Below, piece after piece: positions 20,369 through 27,887 of a stretch of DNA of 64,000 nt. Both the position numbers and the translations under genes were made by a program. Source of the stretch: Streptomyces sp. LUP30 (GTDB lineage: Bacteria; Actinomycetota; Actinomycetes; Streptomycetales; Streptomycetaceae); contig NZ_MJAJ01000005.1 of the NCBI RefSeq assembly GCF_001746365.1, positions 124,528 to 188,527 of the forward strand. The letters run 5' to 3'. The notes beneath the pieces were generated by a model. That model saw only the letters and a program-made list of their open reading frames with translations, was not told the DNA's origin and ran no database searches. Position 1 is the first letter of the stretch, and every line of letters starts with the position of its first letter.

Positions 20369-21583
20369 TCACGCAGTGATGGGGGACACGCCGCCGCTCC
20401 CACATCCGGCGGAAGGATCGGCACCCCGTTTGCGGAAGGAACCGGAGAGATCGGGGTCTCGGAACATGCCTCCGACAATGCTCGCGCCCCGGTCCGGGTG
20501 CTCCGCGAACCATGCGCCGAGGTGTTCCCGGACGGCGTCGGCGACGCAGGCGCGTACGTCGGCGCCGCCGAGCAGGCCGTGAACGGGGCCGAGGAACTCG
20601 GGACGGTCCAGCTTCACCGACACGACCGCCCGGAGGCCCTCGCCGATCCGGTGGGCGCCGGAGCCGGCGTCCGTCGGCGCCGGCAGCCCCCGCTCGCTCG
20701 CGAATGCGGCGGCCGCGGCCGCGAGCCCGTCACGGAGGCCGTCCACATGCGCGCCCCCTTCGGGTGTCGGCCGGCTGTTGGCGAAGCTCAGCAGCCGCTC
20801 CTCGCCGGAGTCGCCCCATCGGAGGGCCACCTCCACGGTGCCCGCCATGCGTGGGTCCTCTTGTGCGAAGCCGATGACGTCCGCCCCGAGGAGGGCCCCC
20901 GCCTCCGCGTCGAGGGCGGCCACGAAGTCCCGTACCCCTTCGGGGAACCGGTACCGCACCTCGCGGTCCCCTCGCGTCGGGTGTTCGTCGGTCAGCGACA
21001 TCGTCAGGCCCGGGTTGAGGAAGGCTACTTGACGGAACCTCTCCGCCAGGACGGCGAACGAGCACCGGGTCGTCTCGAAGATCTCGGGGTCGGGCCAGAA
21101 GGCGACGGTCGTCCCGGTCCCGCTCGCCGGACCCACGACGGCGGGCGGGGCGAGTGCGACGCCGCGGGCGTGTTCCTGGAGCCGGCGGACCCCGTCGCGC
21201 CGCACCTCGGCCGTCAGCCGGGCCGACAGTGCGTTGACGACGAAGGGGCCGACGCAGAAGCCACCCATGTACACGGTGCGTCTGTCGTCGATTGGCGGGC
21301 CGGTGTAGAGGGTCGTCAGTCGCGTTTGGAGACCGGGGTCGCCGGCGTCCTCGAAGGGCGCCCCCGGCCCGTCGTCCGCCACCCGGACGCCACCGTCCCG
21401 CGTGAGCGTGACGTCGACCCGGCCGCCGCCCTCGGCCAGTACGGCGTTCACCGCCGGGGCCACGACCTCGAACACCATGTGGTGCAACCCGCGTTCGCCG
21501 ATCGAGCCGACATACATTCCGGGCCGCTTGCGAACGGCGTCCCGCCCCTGCAGAACCTCGATGTGGGCAGCCTCGTACTCCAT
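20369..21583 (-). CDS. GyrB-like protein: degenerate ATPase and transducer domains, no TOPRIM
   Basis: 404 aa aligning with the N-terminal half of DNA gyrase subunit B. It starts with the gyrase signature LQGRDAVRKRPGMYVGS, then GERGLHHMVFEVV, then a GHKL ATPase region, a transducer-like region (FRQVAFLNPGLTMSL) and an end equivalent to the transducer C terminus. No TOPRIM or DNA-cleavage domain follows. ATP-site residues have changed: VVDN of gyrase is VVAP (the Mg-coordinating Asn is Pro43), DDGRGIP is DDGPGAP, the glycine-rich lid reads GGFCVGPFVVNALS, and the QTK-loop position reads GPVHG. Glu39 is kept. ATP hydrolysis is therefore doubtful. A GGAGGGGAG stretch precedes the ATG. Possible roles are gyrase modulation or a structural relic. 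Confidence 0.75.
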   Translation of the reverse strand: MEYEAAHIEVLQGRDAVRKRPGMYVGSIGERGLHHMVFEVVAPAVNAVLAEGGGRVDVTLTRDGGVRVADDGPGAPFEDAGDPGLQTRLTTLYTGPPIDDRRTVYMGGFCVGPFVVNALSARLTAEVRRDGVRRLQEHARGVALAPPAVVGPASGTGTTVAFWPDPEIFETTRCSFAVLAERFRQVAFLNPGLTMSLTDEHPTRGDREVRYRFPEGVRDFVAALDAEAGALLGADVIGFAQEDPRMAGTVEVALRWGDSGEERLLSFANSRPTPEGGAHVDGLRDGLAAAAAAFASERGLPAPTDAGSGAHRIGEGLRAVVSVKLDRPEFLGPVHGLLGGADVRACVADAVREHLGAWFAEHPDRGASIVGGMFRDPDLSGSFRKRGADPSAGCGSGGVSPITA

Positions 21584-21980
21584 GCCTTCTCCCCTCCCGC
21601 AACCCGTCCCGGCCGGTGTCCGGAAAGGCCTGCTCACCCTACGATGAATCCCAGAAAAGACCAGGCCAGAGGGGGTGCACCGGTGCCGCAGACGGGTTCG
21701 TGGAGCGCTTGCGCGAGCGGGTCGGGGCGCAACGCGCCCGCCGTTCCCGCTACGCCTCGGGCGGCCCTCCGAAGCCGCGCACTGCACTGTTCCCAGCGCT
21801 CCTGGGGCCACTGATTCACGCACTTTCCGGGTCGGTCCGCGGCGGCCTCCTGCGACGACCGACGGGTCGTCCGCGGCCTGTTCGCGATGGCGCGAGCGGA
21901 GCCGGTCACGGTCGTGAACCACCTCGCATGCCCGGGCCTCGAGTTGCGGCACGGGGTGGTGCGCATGATCGGATGAGGCG
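21584..21980. other. intergenic region without recognisable gene
   Basis: 397 bp between the divergent GyrB-like and DUF2993 genes. Several frames are open on both strands, but none gives recognisable protein sequence or a good ribosome-binding site. Promoters for both genes are expected here. Confidence 0.4.
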
Positions 21981-23240
21981 ATGCGCACCCCCCATCGCAC
22001 AGAGCCGCAGCACCGTCCCCACGACCGTTCCACGTCGCCGCACGACCTCTACGGGGAGCTCGGCGCTCTCGACGACGGACCGGTGGAGGACCTCCTCGGC
22101 GGGGACGCCACCGCGCGCCGGGCGCGGCAGGACGAGGCGCCGCAGTGGAGTGCGCCCGACCACCGCCGCGGCGGACGGAACGGCCGTCGAAGCCGGCGTC
22201 GACGCAAGCGGAATCGTTTCCCTGGCCCGTCGTTCGTGGTGAAGACGGTGGTCGGGCTGGTCGTCGTCGCCGCCTTCGTCGCCCTCGCCGACCGCTGGGC
22301 GTTGCTCTACGCGCAGCACAGGGCAGCCGAGACCCTCAAGGAGCAGCTGGGCCTGGCCGCCGCGCCCGAGGTGGAGATCGGCGGCTTTCCCTTCCTCACC
22401 CAAGTCGCCGACCGGCGACTGGACTCGGTGCGGGTGACCGTGCCGGACGTCGCCGCCGACCGGGTGTCGCTGGCGAAGGTGACGGCCTCGGCCCGTGACG
22501 TCCGGTTGGACACCGACGGGTTCACCTCCGTGCGCGGTGCGCACGTCTCCCGGCTCGACGGCGACGTGCTGCTGTCCTTCGCCGACCTCAACCGCGAACT
22601 CGGCGCTTCTCAGGTGCGGTTCGCCGGTGACGGCCGTGACCGGGTCCAGGCCCGCGGCACCCTGCCGGTCGCCGGACACGAGCTGAGGCTGCGCGCCCGG
22701 GCCACGATCCAGCGGCAGGGCGATCGGGGCATCGCCACGCGAATCGGCGGCATACGCCTGGACATCGGGGATCTGGCCACCTACCGCCCCGGCACGCGCG
22801 CGTCGGACGGCCTGCACCTGACGTCGAAGGGCTCGGCCGACCTGGCCCGGGAGAGGCGTAAGGCGAAGGCGCTGCTGTCCGTGCCGACGATCGTGCGACG
22901 CCTGGGGGTGCCCGAGACGACCGCGCGCAACGCGCTGAGCGACGACGGTGACCTCTCCGAGGTGACCGGTTCCCCGCGCTTCGCTCGACAGGCCCGCAGC
23001 CTGAACCTCATCGACCTGGCCGCGGACCATCCCGAGGCGCTCCGCGCCCTGGGCCTCGAACCCGACCTCCTCGACGCCCTGTCCCGGCTCACCCGCCCGG
23101 CCCTGGCTGAACGGCTGTCCCTGGCCTTCGAACTGCCCGAGCCGCCGCAGGGGAACGTGCGACTGCGGTCCGTCCGCGTGGAACGGGACGGCATCCGGGT
23201 CCGGCTGACCGGCTCCGAGCTGGCCGTAGGCGGTTCCTGA
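21981..23240 (+). CDS. DUF2993 (LmeA-like) membrane-anchored lipid-binding protein
   Basis: 419-aa protein with a basic, disordered cytoplasmic N terminus (residues 1 to 80, ending in RRSRRRRKRNR), a single membrane anchor at about 85 to 102 (VVKTVVGLVVVAAFVALA) and an extracytoplasmic DUF2993 domain. The domain shows the family features EQLGLAAAPEVEIGGFPFLTQV and repeated beta-strand segments (RLDSVRVTVPDV, VRLRSVRVERDGI). DUF2993 proteins such as mycobacterial LmeA bind phospholipid and affect envelope lipid maturation. GAGG lies upstream of the ATG. It is monocistronic and converges with the Mrr-type nuclease gene. Confidence 0.85.
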   Translation: MRTPHRTEPQHRPHDRSTSPHDLYGELGALDDGPVEDLLGGDATARRARQDEAPQWSAPDHRRGGRNGRRSRRRRKRNRFPGPSFVVKTVVGLVVVAAFVALADRWALLYAQHRAAETLKEQLGLAAAPEVEIGGFPFLTQVADRRLDSVRVTVPDVAADRVSLAKVTASARDVRLDTDGFTSVRGAHVSRLDGDVLLSFADLNRELGASQVRFAGDGRDRVQARGTLPVAGHELRLRARATIQRQGDRGIATRIGGIRLDIGDLATYRPGTRASDGLHLTSKGSADLARERRKAKALLSVPTIVRRLGVPETTARNALSDDGDLSEVTGSPRFARQARSLNLIDLAADHPEALRALGLEPDLLDALSRLTRPALAERLSLAFELPEPPQGNVRLRSVRVERDGIRVRLTGSELAVGGS

Positions 23241-23328
23241 CGCGACGGCCGACGCCGGCTCACCTGCCGGCCGGCGGTGCCCGCTCCCCCTCTCCCGGGC
23301 ACCGGTACGGCGCCGCGGGCGGACCGTC

Positions 23329-24156
23329 TCAGACGGCCGTGAACTCCGGCTCCCACGGTCGCGGTCCCACGCCGTCCTGCCAGCGCAGGAGTTCCCCGCC
23401 GTCCACGCACACGATGCCGCACTGCTCGGCGTACTCGACCGCAGGAGCCGTGAAGTCGCTGGTGGTGACCACGACGGCGACGTCGGCCTCGTGGACGGTG
23501 AAACAGGTGCCGCCGAACCGCTGCATGTCCTGGGAGCCGACCCGGTTGGTGTCGCAGTACCGCTTGCACTGGATGACGACCAGCCGGCCGTCCGGCGTCC
23601 TCGCCACGACGTCGGCGCCCAGGTCGCCTGCCCCGCCCACGACGTCCACGTCGAGGCAGCCGTCGCGACGGCACAACTCGGCTATCGCCTGCTCGAACTC
23701 GTAGGGATCCAGCGCCTCGTAGCCGATCTCCTCGGTGTCCGCGCGGGCTTCGTCCAAGGGCGCGACGAGCGCGACGGTGCGCTCCACGTCGAGCTGTCCG
23801 CCGCCCGACTGCGCCCCGGCCGCCACGGGGACGGCTAACGGGGCGGGCACGGGGGCGTCGAGGGCGTCGACGGCCGTCATCGTGGCCTCGTCCAGGGCTC
23901 TCACGGCGCGGCGCGCGAGCCTCGCCGCCGATATCCGGCGCCCTCCGCGCCGGCCGGCCGCCACGCTGCCGACGCCGACGAGGACGAGCGCGACGGCCCA
24001 GGCGGGACGGTGCTCGACGGCGGCCGCCGCGGTACGCGCGACCGTGCCCACCAGCGTCAGGAGGACGGCGAGAAGGGCGAAGTACAGGGCTGTCGCCCGC
24101 AGTTCGAACCGACGGGAGCGGCGCGCGGAACGCGAAGCACGGACGGGTACGGCCAT
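23329..24156 (-). CDS. membrane-anchored restriction endonuclease-like protein (Mrr_cat domain)
   Basis: 275 aa. Two hydrophobic segments near residues 24 to 45 and 55 to 72 anchor the protein; the C-terminal half (about 140 to 250) is an Mrr-type PD-(D/E)XK nuclease domain: DPYEFEQAIAELCRRDG, GGAGDLGADVVARTPDGRLVVIQCKRY (catalytic D and QCK), and the C-terminal VVVTTSDFTAPAVEYAE. Proteins of this design (TM plus Mrr) are common in actinobacteria and are suspected to act on incoming or modified DNA, or in topogenesis. The ATG at 24156 has GGAGGAAG upstream. No methyltransferase is nearby, so a type IV-like role would be more plausible than a classical R-M pair. Confidence 0.82.
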   Translation of the reverse strand: MAVPVRASRSARRSRRFELRATALYFALLAVLLTLVGTVARTAAAAVEHRPAWAVALVLVGVGSVAAGRRGGRRISAARLARRAVRALDEATMTAVDALDAPVPAPLAVPVAAGAQSGGGQLDVERTVALVAPLDEARADTEEIGYEALDPYEFEQAIAELCRRDGCLDVDVVGGAGDLGADVVARTPDGRLVVIQCKRYCDTNRVGSQDMQRFGGTCFTVHEADVAVVVTTSDFTAPAVEYAEQCGIVCVDGGELLRWQDGVGPRPWEPEFTAV

Positions 24157-24366
24157 GGTGATGCTTCCTCCCGAAGACGCCAACGAAGATCAACAGGCGT
24201 CTTCCCAGGTACGGGAGGTTCTATCGAACCGGCGCGATCATCTCTGTCGCCGGCCGCCGCATCGCACGAGCACGCGCTCCTCGCTCCCTGCCTCGTTTCG
24301 GCCGTGCACGCCTCTTCCCGCCCCGACGGACCACGTGGCATGCTCACCGCCGACATGACTATGAAC

Positions 24367-24388
24367 GTTGTTCATGCACATGAACAAC
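24367..24388. promoter_or_regulatory. 22-bp palindromic operator upstream of lyase genes
   Basis: GTTGTTCATG (24367-24376) and CATGAACAAC (24379-24388) form a perfect 10-bp inverted repeat around a central CA. A further ATGAAC at 24361-24366 pairs with GTTCAT at 24370-24375, giving overlapping half-sites. It lies 36 bases upstream of the lyase-like start at 24425, in the place expected for a repressor site. No cognate regulator is adjacent. Confidence 0.65.
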
Positions 24389-24424
24389 TCCCTCTGCGCG
24401 ACCATCTGTGGAGAGCGGGCGGAC

Positions 24425-26194
24425 ATGAGCGAGGCACAGGACAGCAAGAGCGGAGACCGACCCACCGGCGTCACGAGACGGGGGCTGCTGGGCAGCGCCG
24501 TGGCCGTGGCGTCCCGTGCGGTGGCGGGCGGCGGCCCCGCAGCCGCCGCACCCGCCAGACGGGTGGACGGACCCGCACACGGGCAGGACCGCGCTCGCGG
24601 CCCGGTGCAGGCGCCGGGGCGAATCCCCCGCCTGTGGCGCGAGTTCGTCCACCGCCCCTACACCCACCCGCAGATCCCCTACGTCGGGCGGGCGGGCTGC
24701 CGCGGCGGCGCGGCGCGTTTCCCGCACCACCCCCGCGTTCTCGACGTACGCGACTTCGGGGCCAGGGCCGACGGCGCGACCGATTCCGCCCCCGCGATCA
24801 ACCGTGCCATCGCCGTCGCCGGCAGGGCCGGCGGTGGCACGGTCACCATCCCGCCCGGGATCTTCCGCATCGACGACGTGATACGCGTCGGACACTCGAA
24901 CGTCGTCCTGCGCGGCGCCGGCAGCGGCCGTACGACGCTCTACGCGACGCGCAGCCTCACCGAGCTGATCGGCGTCTACGGCTCCCGCTACGGCGGCGAC
25001 AAGTCGTCCTGGTCCTGGGCCGGGGGCCTCGTCTGGCTCGCGCCGGAGGCCCGCTGGAACTCGCTCGTGGCCGCGATCCGCGCCCGGGCATGGCCGTTCG
25101 AGGGCTGGACCGGCAACCGCCGCGACGAGTGGCGGACCCTCACCCGTGTCGCACCTGCCCGGCAGGGCTCCTGGACGGTGACGGTCGCCGACCCCGCGGG
25201 TCTGCGCCCCGGCGCGCTCGTCCTCCTGCGCCTCGCCGACGACCCCGCGCACACCCTCCTGGAGCACATGGCGGGCGGGGGCCCCGGCCCGGAGGCCTAT
25301 CACTGGGACGACAAGACGAAGCTGACCTCCTACGTCCCCTACGAGTGGCCCGTGCGGATCACACGGGTCCACGGCCGCAGGGTCACGCTGGAACGCCCGC
25401 TCCCACTCGACGTACGCCCGGAATGGGACCCTCGACTCACCACGCATGTACCGGAGTTGACGGGCTCCGGAGTCGAGGGCCTCACCGTGGAGGCGGTCCT
25501 GACGCCGCAGCAGCCGCACCTTCTCGACAAGGGGTACAACGGCGTCGTCCTGCAGTGCGCCTACGACTGCTGGGTGGACGATGTCACGGTCCGCCATGTC
25601 GACAATGGCTTCGGCCTGGTGGCCGCCTCGGCCTGCACCCTGCGCCGGACCCGGGTCGCGGGCCGCGGATCCCACCACCCCTACTTCTGCCGGGAGGGGT
25701 CGCACGACAACCTCGTCGAGGATTTCACCGTCGAGGAGCGCACCGTCCCCGGGCGGCCCGACACGCAACTGCACGGCATCAACGTCGAGGGGCTGTCGTC
25801 CTACAACGTGTGGTCGCGGGGCGACATGCGGATGGGGACGTTCGACAGCCACCGCGGCATGCCCTTCGCCAACGTCCGCACCGACATCACCGTGAACAAC
25901 GACGGCCGTCACGGCGGTGACGCGAGTGCGGGCCCCCTGTTCGGCGCCCGCTTCGCCCACTGGAACATCCGGGTCGTCAACGGCCGGGCGGGCCTGGTGA
26001 AGATCGACGGTCTGGCGCCGTACTCCGCCACCGTCGGCATCGACCAGGTCACGGAGTTCGACCAGATCGACGTCCCCGACTTCACCGGCGATCTGCACGC
26101 CCGACTGGAGCTGTACGGAGCGTCCGACGCGGTGCGGCCGCGCAACCTGCACGAGGCCCAGCGCGATCTGCACGAGAAGCGACGCGGCCGGTAG
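24425..26194 (+). CDS. secreted right-handed beta-helix protein, pectate-lyase-superfamily type
   Basis: Exported protein (589 aa). A twin-arginine signal is present (TRRGLLGSAVAVASRAVA, residues 14 to 31). At about 96 the classical start of the Pectate_lyase_3/GH28-like beta helix appears: VRDFGARADGATDSAPAINRAIAVAG, followed by GGGTVTIPPGIFRI and NVVLRGAGSGRTTL. Later repeats (YNGVVLQCAYDCWVDDVTVRHVDNGFGLV, HDNLVEDFTVEE) are rungs of the helix. It probably acts on a plant or microbial uronic-acid-containing polysaccharide; the precise activity cannot be read. The start at 24425 is chosen because the Tat signal begins there. It precedes an alginate-lyase-family gene and likely forms a unit with it. 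Confidence 0.78.
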   Translation: MSEAQDSKSGDRPTGVTRRGLLGSAVAVASRAVAGGGPAAAAPARRVDGPAHGQDRARGPVQAPGRIPRLWREFVHRPYTHPQIPYVGRAGCRGGAARFPHHPRVLDVRDFGARADGATDSAPAINRAIAVAGRAGGGTVTIPPGIFRIDDVIRVGHSNVVLRGAGSGRTTLYATRSLTELIGVYGSRYGGDKSSWSWAGGLVWLAPEARWNSLVAAIRARAWPFEGWTGNRRDEWRTLTRVAPARQGSWTVTVADPAGLRPGALVLLRLADDPAHTLLEHMAGGGPGPEAYHWDDKTKLTSYVPYEWPVRITRVHGRRVTLERPLPLDVRPEWDPRLTTHVPELTGSGVEGLTVEAVLTPQQPHLLDKGYNGVVLQCAYDCWVDDVTVRHVDNGFGLVAASACTLRRTRVAGRGSHHPYFCREGSHDNLVEDFTVEERTVPGRPDTQLHGINVEGLSSYNVWSRGDMRMGTFDSHRGMPFANVRTDITVNNDGRHGGDASAGPLFGARFAHWNIRVVNGRAGLVKIDGLAPYSATVGIDQVTEFDQIDVPDFTGDLHARLELYGASDAVRPRNLHEAQRDLHEKRRGR

Positions 26195-26309
26195 ACGGCG
26201 GCAGGGCGACGAGCCTGGCAGCCGGCTCCGCGCCTGCGCCTCGTCGCCTCCGCCGACCCACTGGCCCCGCCGACTGTCATTCACATACATGATTCGAGGG
26301 GAGTCCCCT

Positions 26310-27584
26310 ATGAGCGCCCGCACCCGACTGGGCGTCCTCCTGGCGGCCCTGGTCGCCTCGACCGCAGGCGTCGTGCCCGTCGCCTCGGCGCGAGCGGCGC
26401 ATCCGGCGCCCATGGCCCCGCACACCGTCGTGCTCGACGGCGCCCGACTGCAGCAGACGAAGGTCCGGCTGGACCGTGGTGACCGACATCTACGGAGAGC
26501 CGCGCGGGCGTTGACGGCTCGCGCCGACGAATGGCTGGGCCAGGGACCCTGGACGGTCGTCGACAAGCCGAGGCCGGCGCCCGGCGGCGATGTCCACGAC
26601 TACCTCAGCCAGGCGCCGTACTGGTGGCCTTCCGGGCCGCCGACCTCCGAGAACCCCTGGGGCTGCCCGTACGTTCAGCGCGACGGACAGCGCAACCCCG
26701 AGGTCGACACGGGCACCGACCGCCAGGACGTGGAGAAGGTCTTCGATTCGGCGTACGACCTGTCCCTGGCCTGGTACTACACCGGCGACAAGCGGTACGC
26801 CACCAAGGCGGGGCAGATCCTGCGCACCTGGTTCCTCGATCCCGCCACGCGGATGAACCCGAACCTCGACCACGCCCAGTTCATCCCCTGCAGGTACGAC
26901 GGCCGCGCCATCGGCATCATCGACTTCTCCCAGTCGTACACCAGCGTCCTGGACGCGCTCGCCGTCCTGGACACCGGCGCCGTCGGCTGGACGAAATCGG
27001 ACCACGCCGGCATGGCGAGGTGGAACTCCGACTTCCTGCGCTGGCTCACGGACAGCGACTTCGGCAGACAGGAGGGAGCCGCCGCGAACAACCACGGCAC
27101 CTTCTACGACCTGCAGGTCGCCGCCCTCGCCTACGCGACCGGCGACGAGGACCTGGCCCGCAGGACGGCGCTGAGCGCACGGACCGCGCGCATCGCCCCG
27201 CAGATCGCCGCCGACGGCAGCCAGCCCCAGGAACTGGCCCGTACCCGCAGCTGGCACTACTCGACCTTCGACCTGGTCGCCTACACCCGCCTCGCTGCCG
27301 TCGGACGGCACGTCGGCGTGAACCTGTGGAAGTACCGGGGCCCCGACGGCCAGAGCCTGTTCAAGGCGGTGGACTATCTGTTGCCCGCCGCGACCGGAAC
27401 CGCCGTCTGGCCGCATCCGGAGCTCGAGTTCGCCCGGTACGCGGCCACCGACGTCGTGCACGCGGCCGCGGACGCGGGCGACGGACGGGCACAGCGCGCC
27501 GTCCCCGCCCTGCAGGAACCGCCGGGCGGCGACCTGTGGGCCCTGCGACCTGCGGCGGAGCAGCTGGACTCCATCGCGGGCTGA
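26310..27584 (+). CDS. secreted alginate lyase family protein
   Basis: Exported polysaccharide lyase of the alginate-lyase (PF05426-type, alpha/alpha barrel) family, 424 aa. Signal peptide at residues 1 to about 29 (LGVLLAALVASTAGVVPVASARA). The domain shows HDYLSQAPYWWP, DSAYDLSLAWYYTGDKRYATKAGQILRTWFLDPATRMNPNL, AAANNHGTFYDLQVAAL (the conserved NNHG motif with the catalytic Asn/His) and ELARTRSWHYSTFDL. GAGGGGAG lies 7 bases before ATG 26310, so this start is preferred over the in-frame ATG at 26289. The family includes enzymes on alginate, glucuronan and related polymers, so the substrate is open. It is 115 bp downstream of the beta-helix protein. Confidence 0.85.
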   Translation: MSARTRLGVLLAALVASTAGVVPVASARAAHPAPMAPHTVVLDGARLQQTKVRLDRGDRHLRRAARALTARADEWLGQGPWTVVDKPRPAPGGDVHDYLSQAPYWWPSGPPTSENPWGCPYVQRDGQRNPEVDTGTDRQDVEKVFDSAYDLSLAWYYTGDKRYATKAGQILRTWFLDPATRMNPNLDHAQFIPCRYDGRAIGIIDFSQSYTSVLDALAVLDTGAVGWTKSDHAGMARWNSDFLRWLTDSDFGRQEGAAANNHGTFYDLQVAALAYATGDEDLARRTALSARTARIAPQIAADGSQPQELARTRSWHYSTFDLVAYTRLAAVGRHVGVNLWKYRGPDGQSLFKAVDYLLPAATGTAVWPHPELEFARYAATDVVHAAADAGDGRAQRAVPALQEPPGGDLWALRPAAEQLDSIAG

Positions 27585-27887
27585 CGCGGAGGCGGCAAGC
27601 CAGGACGGGGCCGGCCGACGGGATCACGCATCCCGACGGGCGGCCCCGTTCGCCGTGCGCCCCGGCCGGGAGCGGGGCCGTCGGCCGGCCCGGTTCGAAC
27701 CCGACGGCCGGCCCGACGGCCGGCCCGGGACCGCGCGCCCCGCCGCCCCCCGGATACGTCATGATCGAACCGGGGCCCGGCGGGCTGGACCGGGCGTCTT
27801 CGCCCATCGGCTTCGTTTCCGGGCTCCTGGGCAGTCGGGAAAGCGGACATCGTCCACCGGGGACGTCGCCGGTCGAGCAGGGAGATC
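27585..27887. other. intergenic region with a 12-bp tandem repeat
   Basis: Spacer between the lyase and phosphatase genes. CCGACGGCCGGC occurs twice in tandem at 27701-27724 followed by a partial third copy, and the extremely GC-rich GGCCGGCC context could form a hairpin that ends lyase transcription. No gene seen. Confidence 0.45.

Noticed and set aside
24359..26566. A 735-codon minus-strand frame over the beta-helix lyase gene
   Set aside because: Shadow of the real gene; no recognisable domain and no start signal, while the plus strand has a Tat signal and beta-helix repeats.
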